Shown here: positions 38,200 through 48,314 of the stretch, piece by piece
Position numbering within the stretch: position 1 is the stretch's first letter
Layout: every line of letters begins with the position of its first letter
Notes under the pieces: model-generated
The model's database searches: none
The model's input: the letters and a program-made list of their open reading frames with translations, nothing else
Told to the model about the DNA's origin: nothing
Translations under genes and position numbers: made by a program
DNA from: AP-16 sp963755055
GTDB lineage: Bacteria > Pseudomonadota > Alphaproteobacteria > Rhizobiales > Xanthobacteraceae
NCBI GenBank assembly: GCA_963755055.1
Contig: CAVWIS010000056.1
Coordinates: 11,961 to 75,960, forward strand
Reading direction: 5' to 3'
Length of the DNA: 64,000 nucleotides

Positions 38200-38213
38200 C
38201 TATACCGCTATAG
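38200..38213. promoter_or_regulatory. candidate TetR operator
   Basis: CTATACCGCTATAG, a perfect 5-bp dyad with 4-bp spacer in an A/T-rich patch of the 116-nt divergent spacer (TetR start 38150, MetE-like start 38267). A second partial TATA-type repeat follows (ATTTATACGTCTATGC). Confidence 0.45.
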
Positions 38214-38266
38214 AATTTATACGTCTATGCAAAAGCGCCCGCGCGCTACGATGGAGGAGATGCCGG

Positions 38267-39379
38267 ATGGCCCGAGCGGTGACGTCGCGCCCGCCGTTCC
38301 GCGCCGACCATGTCGGCAGCCTGCTGCGCCCGAAAATGCTGCGCGACGCCCACCGCCGGCATGCCGGCGGCGGCATGACGCATGCCGACTTCGTCGCGAT
38401 CCAGGACGCGGCGGTTCGCGACGTGGTGGCGCTGCAGGAGACGGCGGGGCTCGCCGTCGTCACCGATGGCGAATTCCGCCGCAGCTCCTATTGGGGCCGG
38501 TTCGTCGAGCGCTGCCAGGGATTCGCCATCAAGCCCGCGGTCTTCCGGTTTCGCGACGACCAAGGCCACGAGGCGGATTTCACCGCCGCCTATGCGGCAT
38601 CCCGCATCGCCCGCGACCAGGCTTTGGCGGCCGACGAGTTTGCCTTCCTGCGCGGGGTTACGCGGGCGACGCCGAAGATCACCATGCCGGCGCCCTCGAC
38701 CATGCATTTCTACCGCTGCACCGATTTCGCCGATCCGGCCGTGTATCCCGATGCGCAGACCTTCTTTGCCGACCTCACGAAAATCTATCGCGAGGAGATC
38801 GCCGAGCTTGCGGCGGCGGGCTGTCGCTATGTCCAGCTCGACGAGGTGGCAGTCGCCATGCTGTGCGATCCGGCGATCCGCGACAAGGTCGCGGCCGCCG
38901 GACAGAAACCCGACGACCTCGTCGACCTTTATATCGCGGCGATCAACGCCGCGGTGGCGGGCGCACCGCCCGACATGGTGATCGGCGTCCACATGTGCCG
39001 CGGCAACTTTCGCGGCCGCTATCTGTCGGAGGGCGGCTACGAATCCGTCGCCGAGCGTTTTTTCGCCAACAGCAACGTCACGCATTTCCTGCTGGAATAC
39101 GACACCGCGCGCGCCGGCGACTTCAAGCCGCTGCGCTTCGTGCCGGCCGGCAAGGGCGTCGTGCTCGGCCTCGTCAGCACCAAGACGCCGGTGCTGGAAT
39201 CGCTCGACGATCTCAAGCGCCGCACGGCGGAGGCGGCCCGCCATATCGACATGGAGCGGCTGGGGATCGGCCCGCAATGCGGGTTCGCCTCGACGGCCGC
39301 CGGCAATCCGCTGACCGAGGACGACGAGCGGGCAAAACTCCGCCTCGTCGTCGAGGCGGCGCGGGTCATCTGGAGCTAA
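38267..39379 (+). CDS. MetE C-terminal-domain-like zinc methyltransferase
   Basis: 370 residues matching the catalytic half of cobalamin-independent methionine synthase, without the N-terminal domain. Motifs: PFRADHVGSLLRPK, VVTDGEFRRSSYWG, GCRYVQLDEVAVAML, the zinc ligands in GVHMCRGN (His and Cys), GLVSTKTPVLES, and IGPQCGFASTAAGNPLT (the second Cys). Such stand-alone proteins are annotated as 5-methyltetrahydropteroyltriglutamate-homocysteine methyltransferases, but many act in other methyl transfers. The start at 38267 follows GGAGGAGATGCCGG. Located 30 nt ahead of the P450 gene. Confidence 0.88.
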   Translation: MARAVTSRPPFRADHVGSLLRPKMLRDAHRRHAGGGMTHADFVAIQDAAVRDVVALQETAGLAVVTDGEFRRSSYWGRFVERCQGFAIKPAVFRFRDDQGHEADFTAAYAASRIARDQALAADEFAFLRGVTRATPKITMPAPSTMHFYRCTDFADPAVYPDAQTFFADLTKIYREEIAELAAAGCRYVQLDEVAVAMLCDPAIRDKVAAAGQKPDDLVDLYIAAINAAVAGAPPDMVIGVHMCRGNFRGRYLSEGGYESVAERFFANSNVTHFLLEYDTARAGDFKPLRFVPAGKGVVLGLVSTKTPVLESLDDLKRRTAEAARHIDMERLGIGPQCGFASTAAGNPLTEDDERAKLRLVVEAARVIWS

Positions 39380-39409
39380 AAGGGGCGAGCTCGAGCCAGG
39401 GAGGGTCGA

Positions 39410-40616
39410 ATGTCCACGACAACCGCGATGAATGCGCCGGTGAGCGATATCGATCCGTTCTCCGAGGAATTCTTCGCCGATCCGTATCCGTTCCATGCGC
39501 GCCTGCGCGACGCCGCGCCGGTGGTCCGGCTGGACAAATACGGCATCTACGCGATGGCGCGCCACGCCCAGGTGCAGCCGGCGCTCAACGACTGGCAGAC
39601 TTTTCTGTCGGGCGCCGGCGCCGGCATCCAGGACCTGCGCAAGGGCAAGGCGTGGCGGCCGCGCAGCATCGTGCTCGAGGTCGACCCGCCGCTCCACGAC
39701 GAGACCCGCGGCGTGCTGGGGCGCGTGCTCTCCGGACCGGCGATCAGGAAGCTGCGCGAGGATTTCGCCACCGAGGCCGAACGCCTGGTCGAGGACCTGG
39801 TGGCGCGCGGCACCTTCGACGCTGTCACCGATCTCGCGGTCGCCTATCCGCTGAAGGTGATGGGGGATGCGGTCGGCGTCCCGGCGGAGGGACGCGAATG
39901 CCTGCTGCCGTTCAGCAACATGCTGTTCAACTCGTTCGGTCCGGAGAACGAGATCTTTCGCCAGTCGGTCGGCGAATCCGAGCGCGTGGTCAAGCAGCTG
40001 TTTGCCCAGTGCGAGCGCGCGGCGCTCAACCCGGGCGGGTTCGGCGCCCAGATCTATCAGGCCGCCGACGACGGCCGCATCAGCCATGACAAGGCCCCGG
40101 CGCTGGTGCGCTCGATCCTGTCGGCCGGCTTCGACACCACGGTCGCGGGTCTCGGCAATGCCATCTGGGCGTTCGCCGCCAATCCCGATCAATGGCGGCG
40201 GCTGCGCGAGGATTCTTCGCTGCTGCGCACCGCCTTCGACGAGGTCATCCGCTGGGAGACGCCGGTGCAGACCTTCTTCCGCACCACCTCGCGCGAGGTC
40301 GAGATCGAGGGCGTGCGCATCGGCCCCGACCAGAAGGTGCTGCTGCTGCTCGCTGCCGCCAACCGCGATCCGCGGCATTGGGACGATCCGGACCATCTCG
40401 ACCTCGGCCGCAAGACCATGGGCCACGTGGCGTTCGGCAGCGGCATTCACGTTTGCGTGGGGATGATGATCGCGAGAACTCGAGGCCGAGCTGCTGTTCT
40501 CCGCCTTCGCCCGGAGGGTAGAGCGCTTCGAGATCGTGGGCCCGCCTGTGCGCCGGCGCAACAACACGCTGCGCGGCTTCGAAAACCTCGGCGTCAAGGT
40601 CGTTCGCCCGCGCTGA
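39410..40616 (+). pseudogene. cytochrome P450, CYP199-like, one frameshift near the 3' end
   Basis: Cytosolic haem monooxygenase similar to CYP199A of Rhodopseudomonas, which O-demethylates para-substituted benzoates such as 4-methoxybenzoate. Motifs: IDPFSEEFFADPYPFHARLR, KAWRPRSIVLEVDPPLHDET, I-helix SAGFDTTVAGLG, ExxR-type DEVIRWETPVQTFFRTTSRE, and haem loop HVAFGSGIHVCVGMMIA. An extra base near 40480 shifts the frame. The continuation is LEAELLFSAFARRVERFEIV, then RRRNNTLRGFENLGVKVVRP, ending at TGA 40616. Corrected length is about 401. No ferredoxin gene lies beside it. It is probably co-transcribed with the MetE-like gene. Confidence 0.87.
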
Positions 40617-40786
40617 CCGGGGCGCACGCGGGAGACGCCGGATTACCGGCGCCGAAGACTATTTTGCCGGGCCCAACAGTCCATTCGGCATTTGCCCCGT
40701 GCTGCACCGCCGAGGGCACTCTATCTCCGCTCCATCGAAACAAACGGGCCGCCGCGTTAAGGCGGCCAACGGACAGGAGCTGAGAC

Positions 40787-40990
40787 ATGCGACACGCATT
40801 GATGATTGCGGCCGTGGCCTTGCTGGCCTCGACCAGTGCCGGCCTCGCCAGGACCGGGCACGTCAGCCATCCGGGGCAGGTATCCCCGGGATACGCTGAG
40901 ACGCAGACCGAGACCGTCCCGAACCAAGGGAACTGGCTGGCCATCGAGAACTATCTCGACCCGTGCCACTGCGACGGCGGCGCCCCGTGA
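40787..40990 (+). CDS. 67-residue secreted protein, paralogue A
   Basis: Signal peptide MRHALMIAAVALLASTSAGLA, then a short mature chain with one CxC (YLDPCHCDGGAP) at the C terminus. A close paralogue lies at 46352-46555. The upstream region (from within the P450 3' end) is duplicated with it. The ribosome-binding site is AGGAGCTGAGAC. Function unknown; the terminal CHC could bind metal or form a disulfide. Confidence 0.65.
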   Translation: MRHALMIAAVALLASTSAGLARTGHVSHPGQVSPGYAETQTETVPNQGNWLAIENYLDPCHCDGGAP

Positions 40991-41079
40991 TGCCTTGAGG
41001 CGACGGTACTTGAGGCTTCGGTGCACTGTCGCGTGCGCCGAAGCTCTGCTTGATATGATTCGAGATTGAGAACGATCAA

Positions 41080-42649
41080 CTAGTTGCGATTGTGCTGGTC
41101 GGAGCGGTCGGTCTGTCGCCCGGGGCCCGGCGAGACGACTTGCCACGTTCCCGCGCCGGTCATGTTGCTGGTCTGCACGGTTCCGTCATCCAGCCGGCAG
41201 GTATACGCTGCCGAAAATGTCAGGTGTCCTCCCTGCCGGAAGGTGCGCTCGTCGCTCACGCTGCAATTGCGACTCGGGATCGATCCCTCGGACCGGATGA
41301 CGTCGCCGCTGCGAATGCCGTGGGCGTAGCCATTGCCCTCGGTATGGCGATCGTTGGCAATGTCCACCGTCACCTTTTCCTTGCCGAACTGCCAGGTGCT
41401 GGTGAACTTGTTCCTGGGCTTGCCGGAAAACCACGCCACCACCCGGACGGTGGCCACCGCCGGTATGACGCCCTGAGCCCATTGCGAATCGAGCGCGATG
41501 CCGTACTGCTTCGCCACCGCGTCGAGCTCGTCGAGTGCCGCCTTCGCCTGCGCGCCTTGACCGATCAGCTCGCGCCGCACCTTGTCGATGCCGTCGAGGA
41601 CCCGGCCGCGAAATGCCGGATCGTAGACAAAGCCCGCGCGGAACGCCGCGCGACTCTGCGGCTCGGCGGAGAGGCGCTCGCTGTCGCGGACAGCCGCCAG
41701 CGCCATGCCCCGGGGCGTGAGGCGCTCGCGGTCGGCATCGCTCAAATAGCCGACCATTAGCTCGGCGGCGGCTTCCAGGCTCTTCAACTGGCCGAAATTC
41801 TCCGCCAGATACTTCAATCGTCCCGGCGTCGGGCGCTGGCCGAGAGCCAGATGGGCATCGCGAAAAACCTGCTCGATCGGCACCCTGCCGTCGACGCGGT
41901 ACCATTCGCGCTCCCGGTCGTTCCAGATCAGCGCGACCTCGACGGAGTTGTCGGTCGGACGGAACACATCCCACGGCGAGGATGGCGCGTAGCGCTTGGC
42001 GTCGGCGAAATCCCGTCCCCACTGAGCGGCCAGCTGGCGGTAGCGCGGATCGGCGGCGCCGCCATAGGTCTCGCTGCGCAGCTGCGCCTGCCCGCGCATC
42101 GCCTCCAGGTCGCCAACGAGCCCATCGACCGTGCCGAGCAGATTTGTCAGCGCTTCGCCATAGAGTTCGGATGCTTTCCTGCGATGCGGCGCCGTCGAGG
42201 CCGGACAGCTCCGCTGTCGCGCCAGCGGCGCTGTGCAGGGCTGCGACATCCTCATCGTGGAGGATTTTGGCAAGCTCGTGCAGCTCGCTCACCGCGTCGG
42301 TCGCCTGCGCGGTCTTCTCGGCATAATGGCGGAAGGCAACGAGCCCCGGGCCAAGACGTTCCAGCCGCGCGCGCGCTTTGCCGAGGTGGCCCAGCGCGTC
42401 GGCGCGCCGGGCTGGCTCCGCATCGGACCGGCCCTCGATTCCAGCGGACAACGTCGCCAGCGCCCGGCTGACCTTCTCGAGCCTGTCCTCGGCGGCGGAG
42501 ACGCGCTCCTTGGCAAGGCGGAATCCGGCGTCGCTGCGGGCGAAGGCCGCTGCCAGCGGATCGTCGGCTGACCGGGCGGACAATCCGGTCGCCAGCATCG
42601 CGACCAGGCAGGCCGCGAACCAGGCGGGCCGCATGAGACGGCTGTTCAT
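41080..42649 (-). pseudogene. secreted protein of unknown function, paralogue A, one frameshift
   Basis: About 520 residues when corrected. Signal peptide NSRLMRPAWFAACLVAMLATGLSARS in the first frame, then a coiled-coil-prone region (RVSAAEDRLEKVSRALATLS, LGHLGKARARLERLGPG). The break is near 42165: TCTAT where the paralogue suggests TTAT. The continuing frame has GEALTNLLGTVDGLVGDLEA, SSPWDVFRPTDNSVEVALIW, and a C-terminal Cys-containing domain (GSIPSRNCSVSDERTFRQGG, AAYTCRLDDGTVQTSNMTG). A paralogue lies at 51195-52761 in the same position relative to OmpA and caspase genes. I know no named family. Exported; the C-terminal part may be a beta domain. Confidence 0.65.
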
Positions 42650-42737
42650 CGAGATCGGGGTCATGATCGCTGCCAGCTTGCTGCGGGCTGCCGGACCGTC
42701 GTCCACCTCGGAGCGCTTCTTCAATGTCTGGCGGACG

Positions 42738-42965
42738 GGAGAGTAGCCATATCGGAGCGCAATTTCAACGGGATGGGAGGGGGACCTGACATCCCCGAGC
42801 ATTGATCTCAAGCTCCACTTCAACTACAACTCGGCCGAGATCGCGCCGAGGGCATTCTCGTGCCCGCGGGCTATGGCCGCAGCTGAAGAATCCCGCCGCG
42901 CCGATCGCGGCGGAGAACCGCCGAGTGCGGATCGCCAATCTGCGGGCTACACCGCCCCGAAACAG
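42738..42965 (+). pseudogene. OmpA-family gene remnant (internal deletion, lost start codon)
   Basis: Comparison with the intact OmpA gene at 53129 shows the same GGGAGAGTAGCCAT leader at 42738 but ATA in place of the ATG. Then SIDLKLHFNYNSAEIAPRAF matches the OmpA-domain start. The sequence jumps to the end of the gene (ENRRVRIANLRAT in one frame), so most of the peptidoglycan-binding domain is deleted. It is a degraded copy between the same neighbours as the intact gene. Confidence 0.8.
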
Positions 42966-43002
42966 GCAGGGCACTCGTGGTTCCAGAATGTCCGAGGCGC
43001 GG

Positions 43003-44694
43003 ATGCCCAGACTTCCTCTGTTTTCCCTTGCGGCGGCTTGCGGCTTCCTGGCGGCGCTGCTGGCGTCGGACGCGGCTCGGGCCGAACGCCGCGTCGCTCT
43101 GGTGATCGGCAATTCCAGCTACCAGAACGTCGCACGGCTCGACAATCCGGCGAACGATGCGCGATCGATCGCCGAGCTGTTCCAGAAGGCCGGGTTCGAC
43201 GTCGTCGCGCCGCGCCTGGATCTCGGCGTGGTCGAGTTCAAGCGCGCGATGCGCGAGTTCGCGAATACGGCGCGGGACGCCGATATCGCGGTGGTGTTCT
43301 ATGCCGGCCACGGCATCGAGGTCAGCGGCGTGAACTATCTCATCCCGGTCGATGCCAAGCTCGCCAGCGATCTCGATGCCGAGGACGAGGCCGTGGAGAT
43401 GGATCGCCTGGTCAGGGCGATCGAGCCGGCGCGGCGTCTGCGCCTGGTGATCCTCGATGCGTGCCGTGACAACCCGTTTGCCAAGAAGATTCAGCGCACG
43501 ATCGCCGTGCGGGCCGTCAGCACCGGCCTCACCAAGGTCGAGCCGACCAGCACCAACACCTTGATCGCCTACGCCGCGAAGGCGGGATCGATCGCGGAGG
43601 ACGGGACGTCCGGTCACAGCCCGTTCACCGCCGCGCTGCTCGGCCATCTGATCGAGCCCGGGCTCGACGTCAGGCTGGCGCTCGGCCGGGTGCGCGACGA
43701 CGTCCTCAAGAAGACCGGGAACCGCCAGGAACCGTTCGTCTACGGGTCGCTCGGCGGAGCGACGGTGTCGCTGGTTCCGCCGCCCGAGCAGAAGAAGGCC
43801 GAGACGTCGGTGGCCGATATGCGCACCGACTACGAGATGGCCGAGCGCATCGGCACGCTCGCCGCGTGGGATTCGTTCCTCCAAGCGTATGCCACCGGAT
43901 TCTACGCCGATCTGGCGCGCGCGCAGCGCGCCAAGCTCACCGCCTCCCAGGGCGTGCCGCCACCGGCCGACCGGAACCAGGCGGTCGCGGTCATCGACCG
44001 TGCACCCCCGGCGGCGTCGGCCGATCGCGCCACGCCGGACCGGCTGGCCTGGCAAAAAATCCAGGATATGTCGGACGTGAAGGCGCTGCGCAATTTCATC
44101 AAACGCTTCGCGGCATCGCCGCTCGCGCTCACCGCCCAGCACCGCCTGGATCTGCTCGAGCAGGCGGCCGCCCAGCAGCGGCAGCAGGAAGCGGAGCGAC
44201 AGAAGGCCGAGCGCGAGGCGGCGCTGGGGCGCCAGGAGGACGAGCGTCGGGCCAAGGCCGCCGAGGCCGATCTCATGCGCTCGGCGCAGGCCGAGCTGCG
44301 GCGCATCGGCTGCTACGCGGCGCAACCGACCGGGATGCTCGACGACGCGACCAGGGGCGCCATCCGTGACTATCTCGCCCGGAGCGGACAGGCGGCGGCC
44401 GAGATCAAGGTGACCGAGGCGCTGGTCGCTGAATTGCGGGAGCAGGCCGCGATCGAGAGCTGTATCGCGGCCTCCGAGCCGGACAGGGTGGCGCCGGTCG
44501 CCGGCCCGCCGAAGCGCGAGAGCGCGCCGGACGCCGGACGTCGCAAGGCGTCGAGGACCGAGCAGGTGCGACGCGAGCGGCCGGAGCCGCAGAAGAAGCG
44601 GGAGGCACGCCCGGCGCAGCGCGAGGCGCCACCTCGGGCCAAGGCTGAGGCGCGTCAAGGTTCGCGAGGCCCGAAGATGATTCTCGGTTTCTGA
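43003..44694 (+). CDS. secreted caspase-like (peptidase C14) protease with peptidoglycan-binding-like tail, paralogue A
   Basis: 563 residues. Signal peptide at 1-27 (SLAAACGFLAALLASDAARA). The caspase p20-like domain follows: RVALVIGNSSYQNVARLDNP, FYAGHGIEVSG (catalytic His103) and RLVILDACRDNPF (catalytic Cys154). A linker with AWDSFLQAYATGFYADLARA and a short Gln/Glu/Arg-rich coiled coil comes next. A PG_binding_1-like unit (SAQAELRRIGCYAAQPTGML DDATRGAIRDYLARSG) is followed by a very basic Arg/Pro/Lys-rich end. Orthocaspases cleave after Arg/Lys, and the basic tail could be a self-cleavage target (inference). ATG 43003 is chosen because an earlier in-frame ATG (42988) is not conserved in the paralogue. 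Confidence 0.88.
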   Translation: MPRLPLFSLAAACGFLAALLASDAARAERRVALVIGNSSYQNVARLDNPANDARSIAELFQKAGFDVVAPRLDLGVVEFKRAMREFANTARDADIAVVFYAGHGIEVSGVNYLIPVDAKLASDLDAEDEAVEMDRLVRAIEPARRLRLVILDACRDNPFAKKIQRTIAVRAVSTGLTKVEPTSTNTLIAYAAKAGSIAEDGTSGHSPFTAALLGHLIEPGLDVRLALGRVRDDVLKKTGNRQEPFVYGSLGGATVSLVPPPEQKKAETSVADMRTDYEMAERIGTLAAWDSFLQAYATGFYADLARAQRAKLTASQGVPPPADRNQAVAVIDRAPPAASADRATPDRLAWQKIQDMSDVKALRNFIKRFAASPLALTAQHRLDLLEQAAAQQRQQEAERQKAEREAALGRQEDERRAKAAEADLMRSAQAELRRIGCYAAQPTGMLDDATRGAIRDYLARSGQAAAEIKVTEALVAELREQAAIESCIAASEPDRVAPVAGPPKRESAPDAGRRKASRTEQVRRERPEPQKKREARPAQREAPPRAKAEARQGSRGPKMILGF

Positions 44695-45028
44695 TATGAC
44701 CCTCGAACAATGACGGCGAGCGTCTTCGCCGTCCGGTTGCCTCGCACGGCAGGATCTGCCGATCGCCGCGCGGGTGCCCAGGTATCGGTATTGCACTATT
44801 GGCCACTCATCGACTGGGGCGCCGGCATAGCGCTTGGCGGTGGACCCCGCCAAGGTCCTTGGACGGTCCTGGCTGTTGCACGCACGTTCCTTGACAGGGC
44901 GATCCCGACGCCCATCAGCCGGTGTTGCAGTTTTTGCGCCAGATCAAGGTGTTCCCGGGCATATTGCTCTAGCGGTGGGCATGGACGGAGAGGCACGGGC
45001 ACCCTTCGAGAACTGGAGGCGACTGAAG
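44695..45028. other. 334-nt intergenic region with an imperfect FNR/FixK-type box
   Basis: No gene recognised. TTGCGCCAGATCAA at 44934-44947 differs from the palindrome by one base and lies 82 nt before the CBS gene. The same TTGCGCCAGATCAA variant recurs at about 52886 ahead of the OmpA gene. Confidence 0.4.
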
Positions 45029-46027
45029 ATGAATGCGGCTGATGTCATGACCACGAAGGTCATGGCCGTCCAACCCGACACGCCGGCACGTTCGATCGCG
45101 CATATTCTCTTCGCCAATGGAATCAGCGCCGTGCCCGTGGTCGACGAGGAAGGCACGCCCATCGGGATGGTCAGCGAAGGCGATCTGATGCCGCGCGACG
45201 AGAGCGAGCGCCAGGCACGCCGTGACTGGTGGTTGAAGCTCCTGGCGGAAGGCGAAGAGCTGAGCCCCGAATTTCTCCAGCATCTCGAGCAGACGGATCG
45301 CACCGCCCGACAGGTCATGACCAGTCCGGTGATTACAATCGAGGATACTGCCGGGCTCGTCGAGATCGCCGATCTCCTGTCGGCGAGCAAGATCAAGCGT
45401 GTTCCGGTCGTGCACAACGGCCGAATGGTCGGAATCGTCAGCCGTGCGGATCTGGTCAGGGTGGTTGCTCACCCCCCCCGGCCGGAAGAGCCCGACCCTT
45501 CCCCGGAGCCGGTGATGGAATTGGCCTATCCCTCGAGGCGACTGGCTGCACTGAGCCGACAGGAGCGGCGCGACGTTGGGCCACAACCGACGATCCCCGA
45601 TGTGGTGTCGGCCGATGCATTCCGCGGCCTGGTCGTTCATTTCGAGCACGAGGAATCCACTCGCCGCGCAGAAGCTCACCGAGGGGCGAGCGAGAAACGT
45701 CACCAGGAAGCGCGCGAACTCCTGAAGGCCCGCCTCTCCGAGGAGACGTGGCGGCACATGCTCGACGAATCGCGGTCGGCCGCGCAGAAGGGCGAGCAGG
45801 AGCACCTCATCCTGCGATTTCCGTCCGAACTGTGCACTGATCACGGTCGCGCCGTCAACGCACCCGACCCGAGTTGGCCCGCGACGCTGCGTGGTCTGGC
45901 CGCTCAGGTGTATCTGCGCTGGAAACGCGAGCTGCGTTCGCGTGGTTTCCATCTGCAGGCTCGGGTGATTGATTTTCCCGAGGGAATGCCCGGCAATATC
46001 GGCCTCTACCTCAGCTGGAGCGAATAG
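45029..46027 (+). CDS. two-CBS-domain protein with C-terminal extension
   Basis: 332 residues. CBS 1: MNAADVMTTKVMAVQPDTPARSIAHILFANG, ISAVPVVDEEGTPIGMVSEG. CBS 2: ARQVMTSPVITIEDTAGLVE, KIKRVPVVHNGRMVGIVSRA. The pair would bind adenine nucleotides. The C-terminal 180 residues contain a helical charged segment (EEWRHML-type, AHRGASEKRHQEARELLKAR) and a domain ending IDFPEGMPGNIGLYLSWSE that I do not recognise. The start at 45029 follows GGAGGCGACTGAAG. CBS proteins are frequent in hypoxia regulons; an imperfect FNR box lies upstream. Confidence 0.85.
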   Translation: MNAADVMTTKVMAVQPDTPARSIAHILFANGISAVPVVDEEGTPIGMVSEGDLMPRDESERQARRDWWLKLLAEGEELSPEFLQHLEQTDRTARQVMTSPVITIEDTAGLVEIADLLSASKIKRVPVVHNGRMVGIVSRADLVRVVAHPPRPEEPDPSPEPVMELAYPSRRLAALSRQERRDVGPQPTIPDVVSADAFRGLVVHFEHEESTRRAEAHRGASEKRHQEARELLKARLSEETWRHMLDESRSAAQKGEQEHLILRFPSELCTDHGRAVNAPDPSWPATLRGLAAQVYLRWKRELRSRGFHLQARVIDFPEGMPGNIGLYLSWSE

Positions 46028-46073
46028 GCGGCGCCTCCCGACCCACGCTTCCAAGGCCGCGATGCTGTCGCCC

Positions 46074-46192
46074 CCTCCGCCTTCTCCCGGAGGGTCGAGC
46101 GGTTCGAGATCGTCGGCGAACCTGTGCGCCGGCGCAACAACACGCTGCGCGGCTTCGCCAGCCTCGGCGTCAAGGCCGTTCGCGCGCATTGA
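46074..46192 (+). pseudogene. fragment of the P450 3' end (duplicated)
   Basis: About 38 codons read FSRRVERFEIVGEPVRRRNN then TLRGFASLGVKAVRAH and a stop, nearly the same as the end of the P450 at 40500-40616. No upstream P450 sequence is present. It is followed by a duplicated copy of the 67-residue secreted gene in the same arrangement. Confidence 0.85.
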
Positions 46193-46351
46193 CCGGGGCG
46201 CACGCGAAGAGACGCCGCACCGCGAGCGCCGAAACCCGACTGTTCCGCCGGGCGCGGCATATGCCCCGTGCTGCACCGCCGAGGCCACCTATCTCACCCC
46301 CATCGAAACAAGCGGGCCGCACCACCGCGGCCAACGCAGAGGAGCTGAGAC

Positions 46352-46555
46352 ATGCGACGCGCATTGATGATTGCGGCCGTGGCCTTGCTGGCCTCGACCA
46401 GCACCGGCCTCGCCAGGACCGGACTCGTCAGCCATCCGAGGCAGGTGTCCCCGGGATACGCGGCGACGCCAACCGAGACCGTCCCGGACCGCGGGAACTG
46501 GCGGGCGATCGAGAACTATCTCGACCCGTGTCACTGCGACGGCGGCGCCCCCTGA
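46352..46555 (+). CDS. 67-residue secreted protein, paralogue B
   Basis: MRRALMIAAVALLASTSTGLA signal, then a mature chain ending YLDPCHCDGGAP. It differs from paralogue A (40787) at about ten positions, and the CxC end is unchanged. The same AGGAGCTGAGAC ribosome-binding site is present. The preserved frame and conserved C terminus suggest the short gene is under selection in both places. Confidence 0.65.
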   Translation: MRRALMIAAVALLASTSTGLARTGLVSHPRQVSPGYAATPTETVPDRGNWRAIENYLDPCHCDGGAP

Positions 46556-46684
46556 TGCCGGGTGGCGACAGGGCTTGAACGGCGAGGTTGCGGTGCTCGC
46601 GGGCAGTGCCGCCCGCGAGCGCCGCAGCCGTCGCCGGCATTGGGTGTTGCTGCCTGCATTGAAAGCTGCAGGCAACGCCGGCGC

Positions 46685-48215
46685 TTACCGCTTCCCGGCC
46701 CGCGCTTTCGGGGCTCGCTCGAGGGCCTGGTCAATGGCCTCGCACAATGTCCGCAGCACCTTGATGCGCGCGTAGTACTTGTTGTTGGCCTCGACCAGCG
46801 TCCAGGGCGCGATCGCCGTGGAGGTGCGGTCGACCATGTCGCAGACCGCGGTCTCGTAGGCGTCCCACTTCTCGCGGTTGCGCCAGTCCTCGTCGGTGAT
46901 CTTGAAGCGCTTGAAGCGCGATCTTCTCGCGCTCCTTGAAGCGCCGGAGCTGCTCGTCCTTGCTGATCGCCAGCCAGAACTTCACGCACCACGGTGCCGT
47001 GGCGCACCAGCTGCGTCCTCGAAGTCGTTGATCTCGCTGTAGGCGCGCATCCAGTCGGCCTCGCGAGCAGAAGCCCTCGACCCGCTCGACCAGCACGCGG
47101 CCGTACCAGGAGCGGTCGAAGATCGCGAAGCGGCCGTGCCGCGGCAGGTGGCGCCAGAAGCGCCACAGGTAGGGCTGCGCGCGCTCCTCCTCGGTCGGCG
47201 CGGCGATCGGGATGTTGTGGTAGCAGCGCGCGTCGAGCGCGCCGGTGACGCGGCGGATCGCGCCGCCCTTGCCGGCGGCGTCGTTGCCCTCGAACACCGC
47301 GACCACCGAGATCGCCTTGAAGCGCGGGATCGCGCGTCAGCAGGTTGAGCCGGCCCTGCCACTTCTCCAGCTCCTTGTCGTATTGCGCCTTGGTCATCTT
47401 CTGGTCGAGGTCGAGGGCGCTCAGCACGTTCAGCTGGTCGATCGGCGCCGGCGAGCGGCGGAGTCTTGTCGGGCAGGCGCCTGACCGGCTTCTCGTCGAG
47501 CCGCTCGCGCATCGCCGCGAGCAGGTGCCGGCCGACCGTGAGGCTGCGGTAGCGCGGGTCCGCGCCCTCCACCACGATCCACGGCGCCTCGCCGGTGCTG
47601 GTCTCGCGCAGGAACGGCTCGCACACCTTGACGAACTGGTCGTAGAGCTTGAAGTACTTCCAGTCGCGCTCGGTGACGCGCCAGCGCGTCTTCGGATCCT
47701 TCTCCAGCTCCTTCAGGCGCTTCTTCTGCTGGTCCTTGGACAGGTGGAACCAGAACTTGAGGACCAGCACGCCTTCGTCGCAGAGCATCTTCTCGAAGCG
47801 CTGGATCTCGCTCGATCTGCGCGCGCGAACTCGCCCTCGCCGATCTCGCCCATGACCCGCTCGACGATCGGCATGGTGTACCAGGAGCCGAAGAAGATGC
47901 CGATCTTGCCCTTGGGCGGCAGCGCGCGCCAGAAGCGCCACATCGTCGGGCCGCTCGCGCTCCTCGTCCGACGGCTCGACGAACGCGTTGGTCTGGATGT
48001 GGCGCGGGTCCATCCACTCGTTGAGCAGGTTGACCGTCTCGCCCTTGCCGGCGCCCTCGACGCCGGCGATCAGGATCAGCACCGGAAAGCGGCCGTTCTC
48101 GCTTGAGGTCGAACTGCGCGTCGAGCAGCGCCTCGCGCAGCTTCGCTTCCTCGCGCTTGTAGGCGGCCTTGTCGACGTGGTGCTTGAGATTGGCCGATTC
48201 GAACATGATCGGCAT
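46685..48215 (-). pseudogene. pap: two-domain PPK2-family polyphosphate:AMP phosphotransferase (Pap), multiple frameshifts
   Basis: About 505 residues when frames are joined. Two PPK2 domains each have a Walker A and lid. Domain 1: LILIAGVEGAGKGETVNLLN, GIFFGSWYTMPIVERVMGEI, KFWFHLSKDQQKKRLKELEK. Domain 2: VVAVFEGNDAAGKGGAIRRV, FAIFDRSWYGRVLVERVEGF, VKFWLAISKDEQLRRFKERE, ending IDQALERAPKARAGKR. Two domains fit polyphosphate:AMP phosphotransferase, which makes ADP from AMP and polyphosphate. At least eight single-base insertions lie between 46920 and 48110. The protein sequence is otherwise well conserved. A one-mismatch FNR/FixK-type box is 26 nt before the start. Confidence 0.85.
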
Positions 48216-48240
48216 TATTGCCGATCCGCCAGGCGGGGGA

Positions 48241-48254
48241 CTGATCTAGATCAA
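48241..48254. promoter_or_regulatory. imperfect FNR/FixK-type box before PPK2
   Basis: CTGATCTAGATCAA contains the 12-bp palindrome TGATCTAGATCA and differs from TTGA-N6-TCAA at the first base. It lies between the divergent PPK2 (start 48215) and FecR-like (start 48315) genes. Confidence 0.5.
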
Positions 48255-48314
48255 AGCGTCGCCGAGATCCGGTCGTTACGAATGACCGCCAATGGTCGAT
48301 CGAAGGATGTTCCG

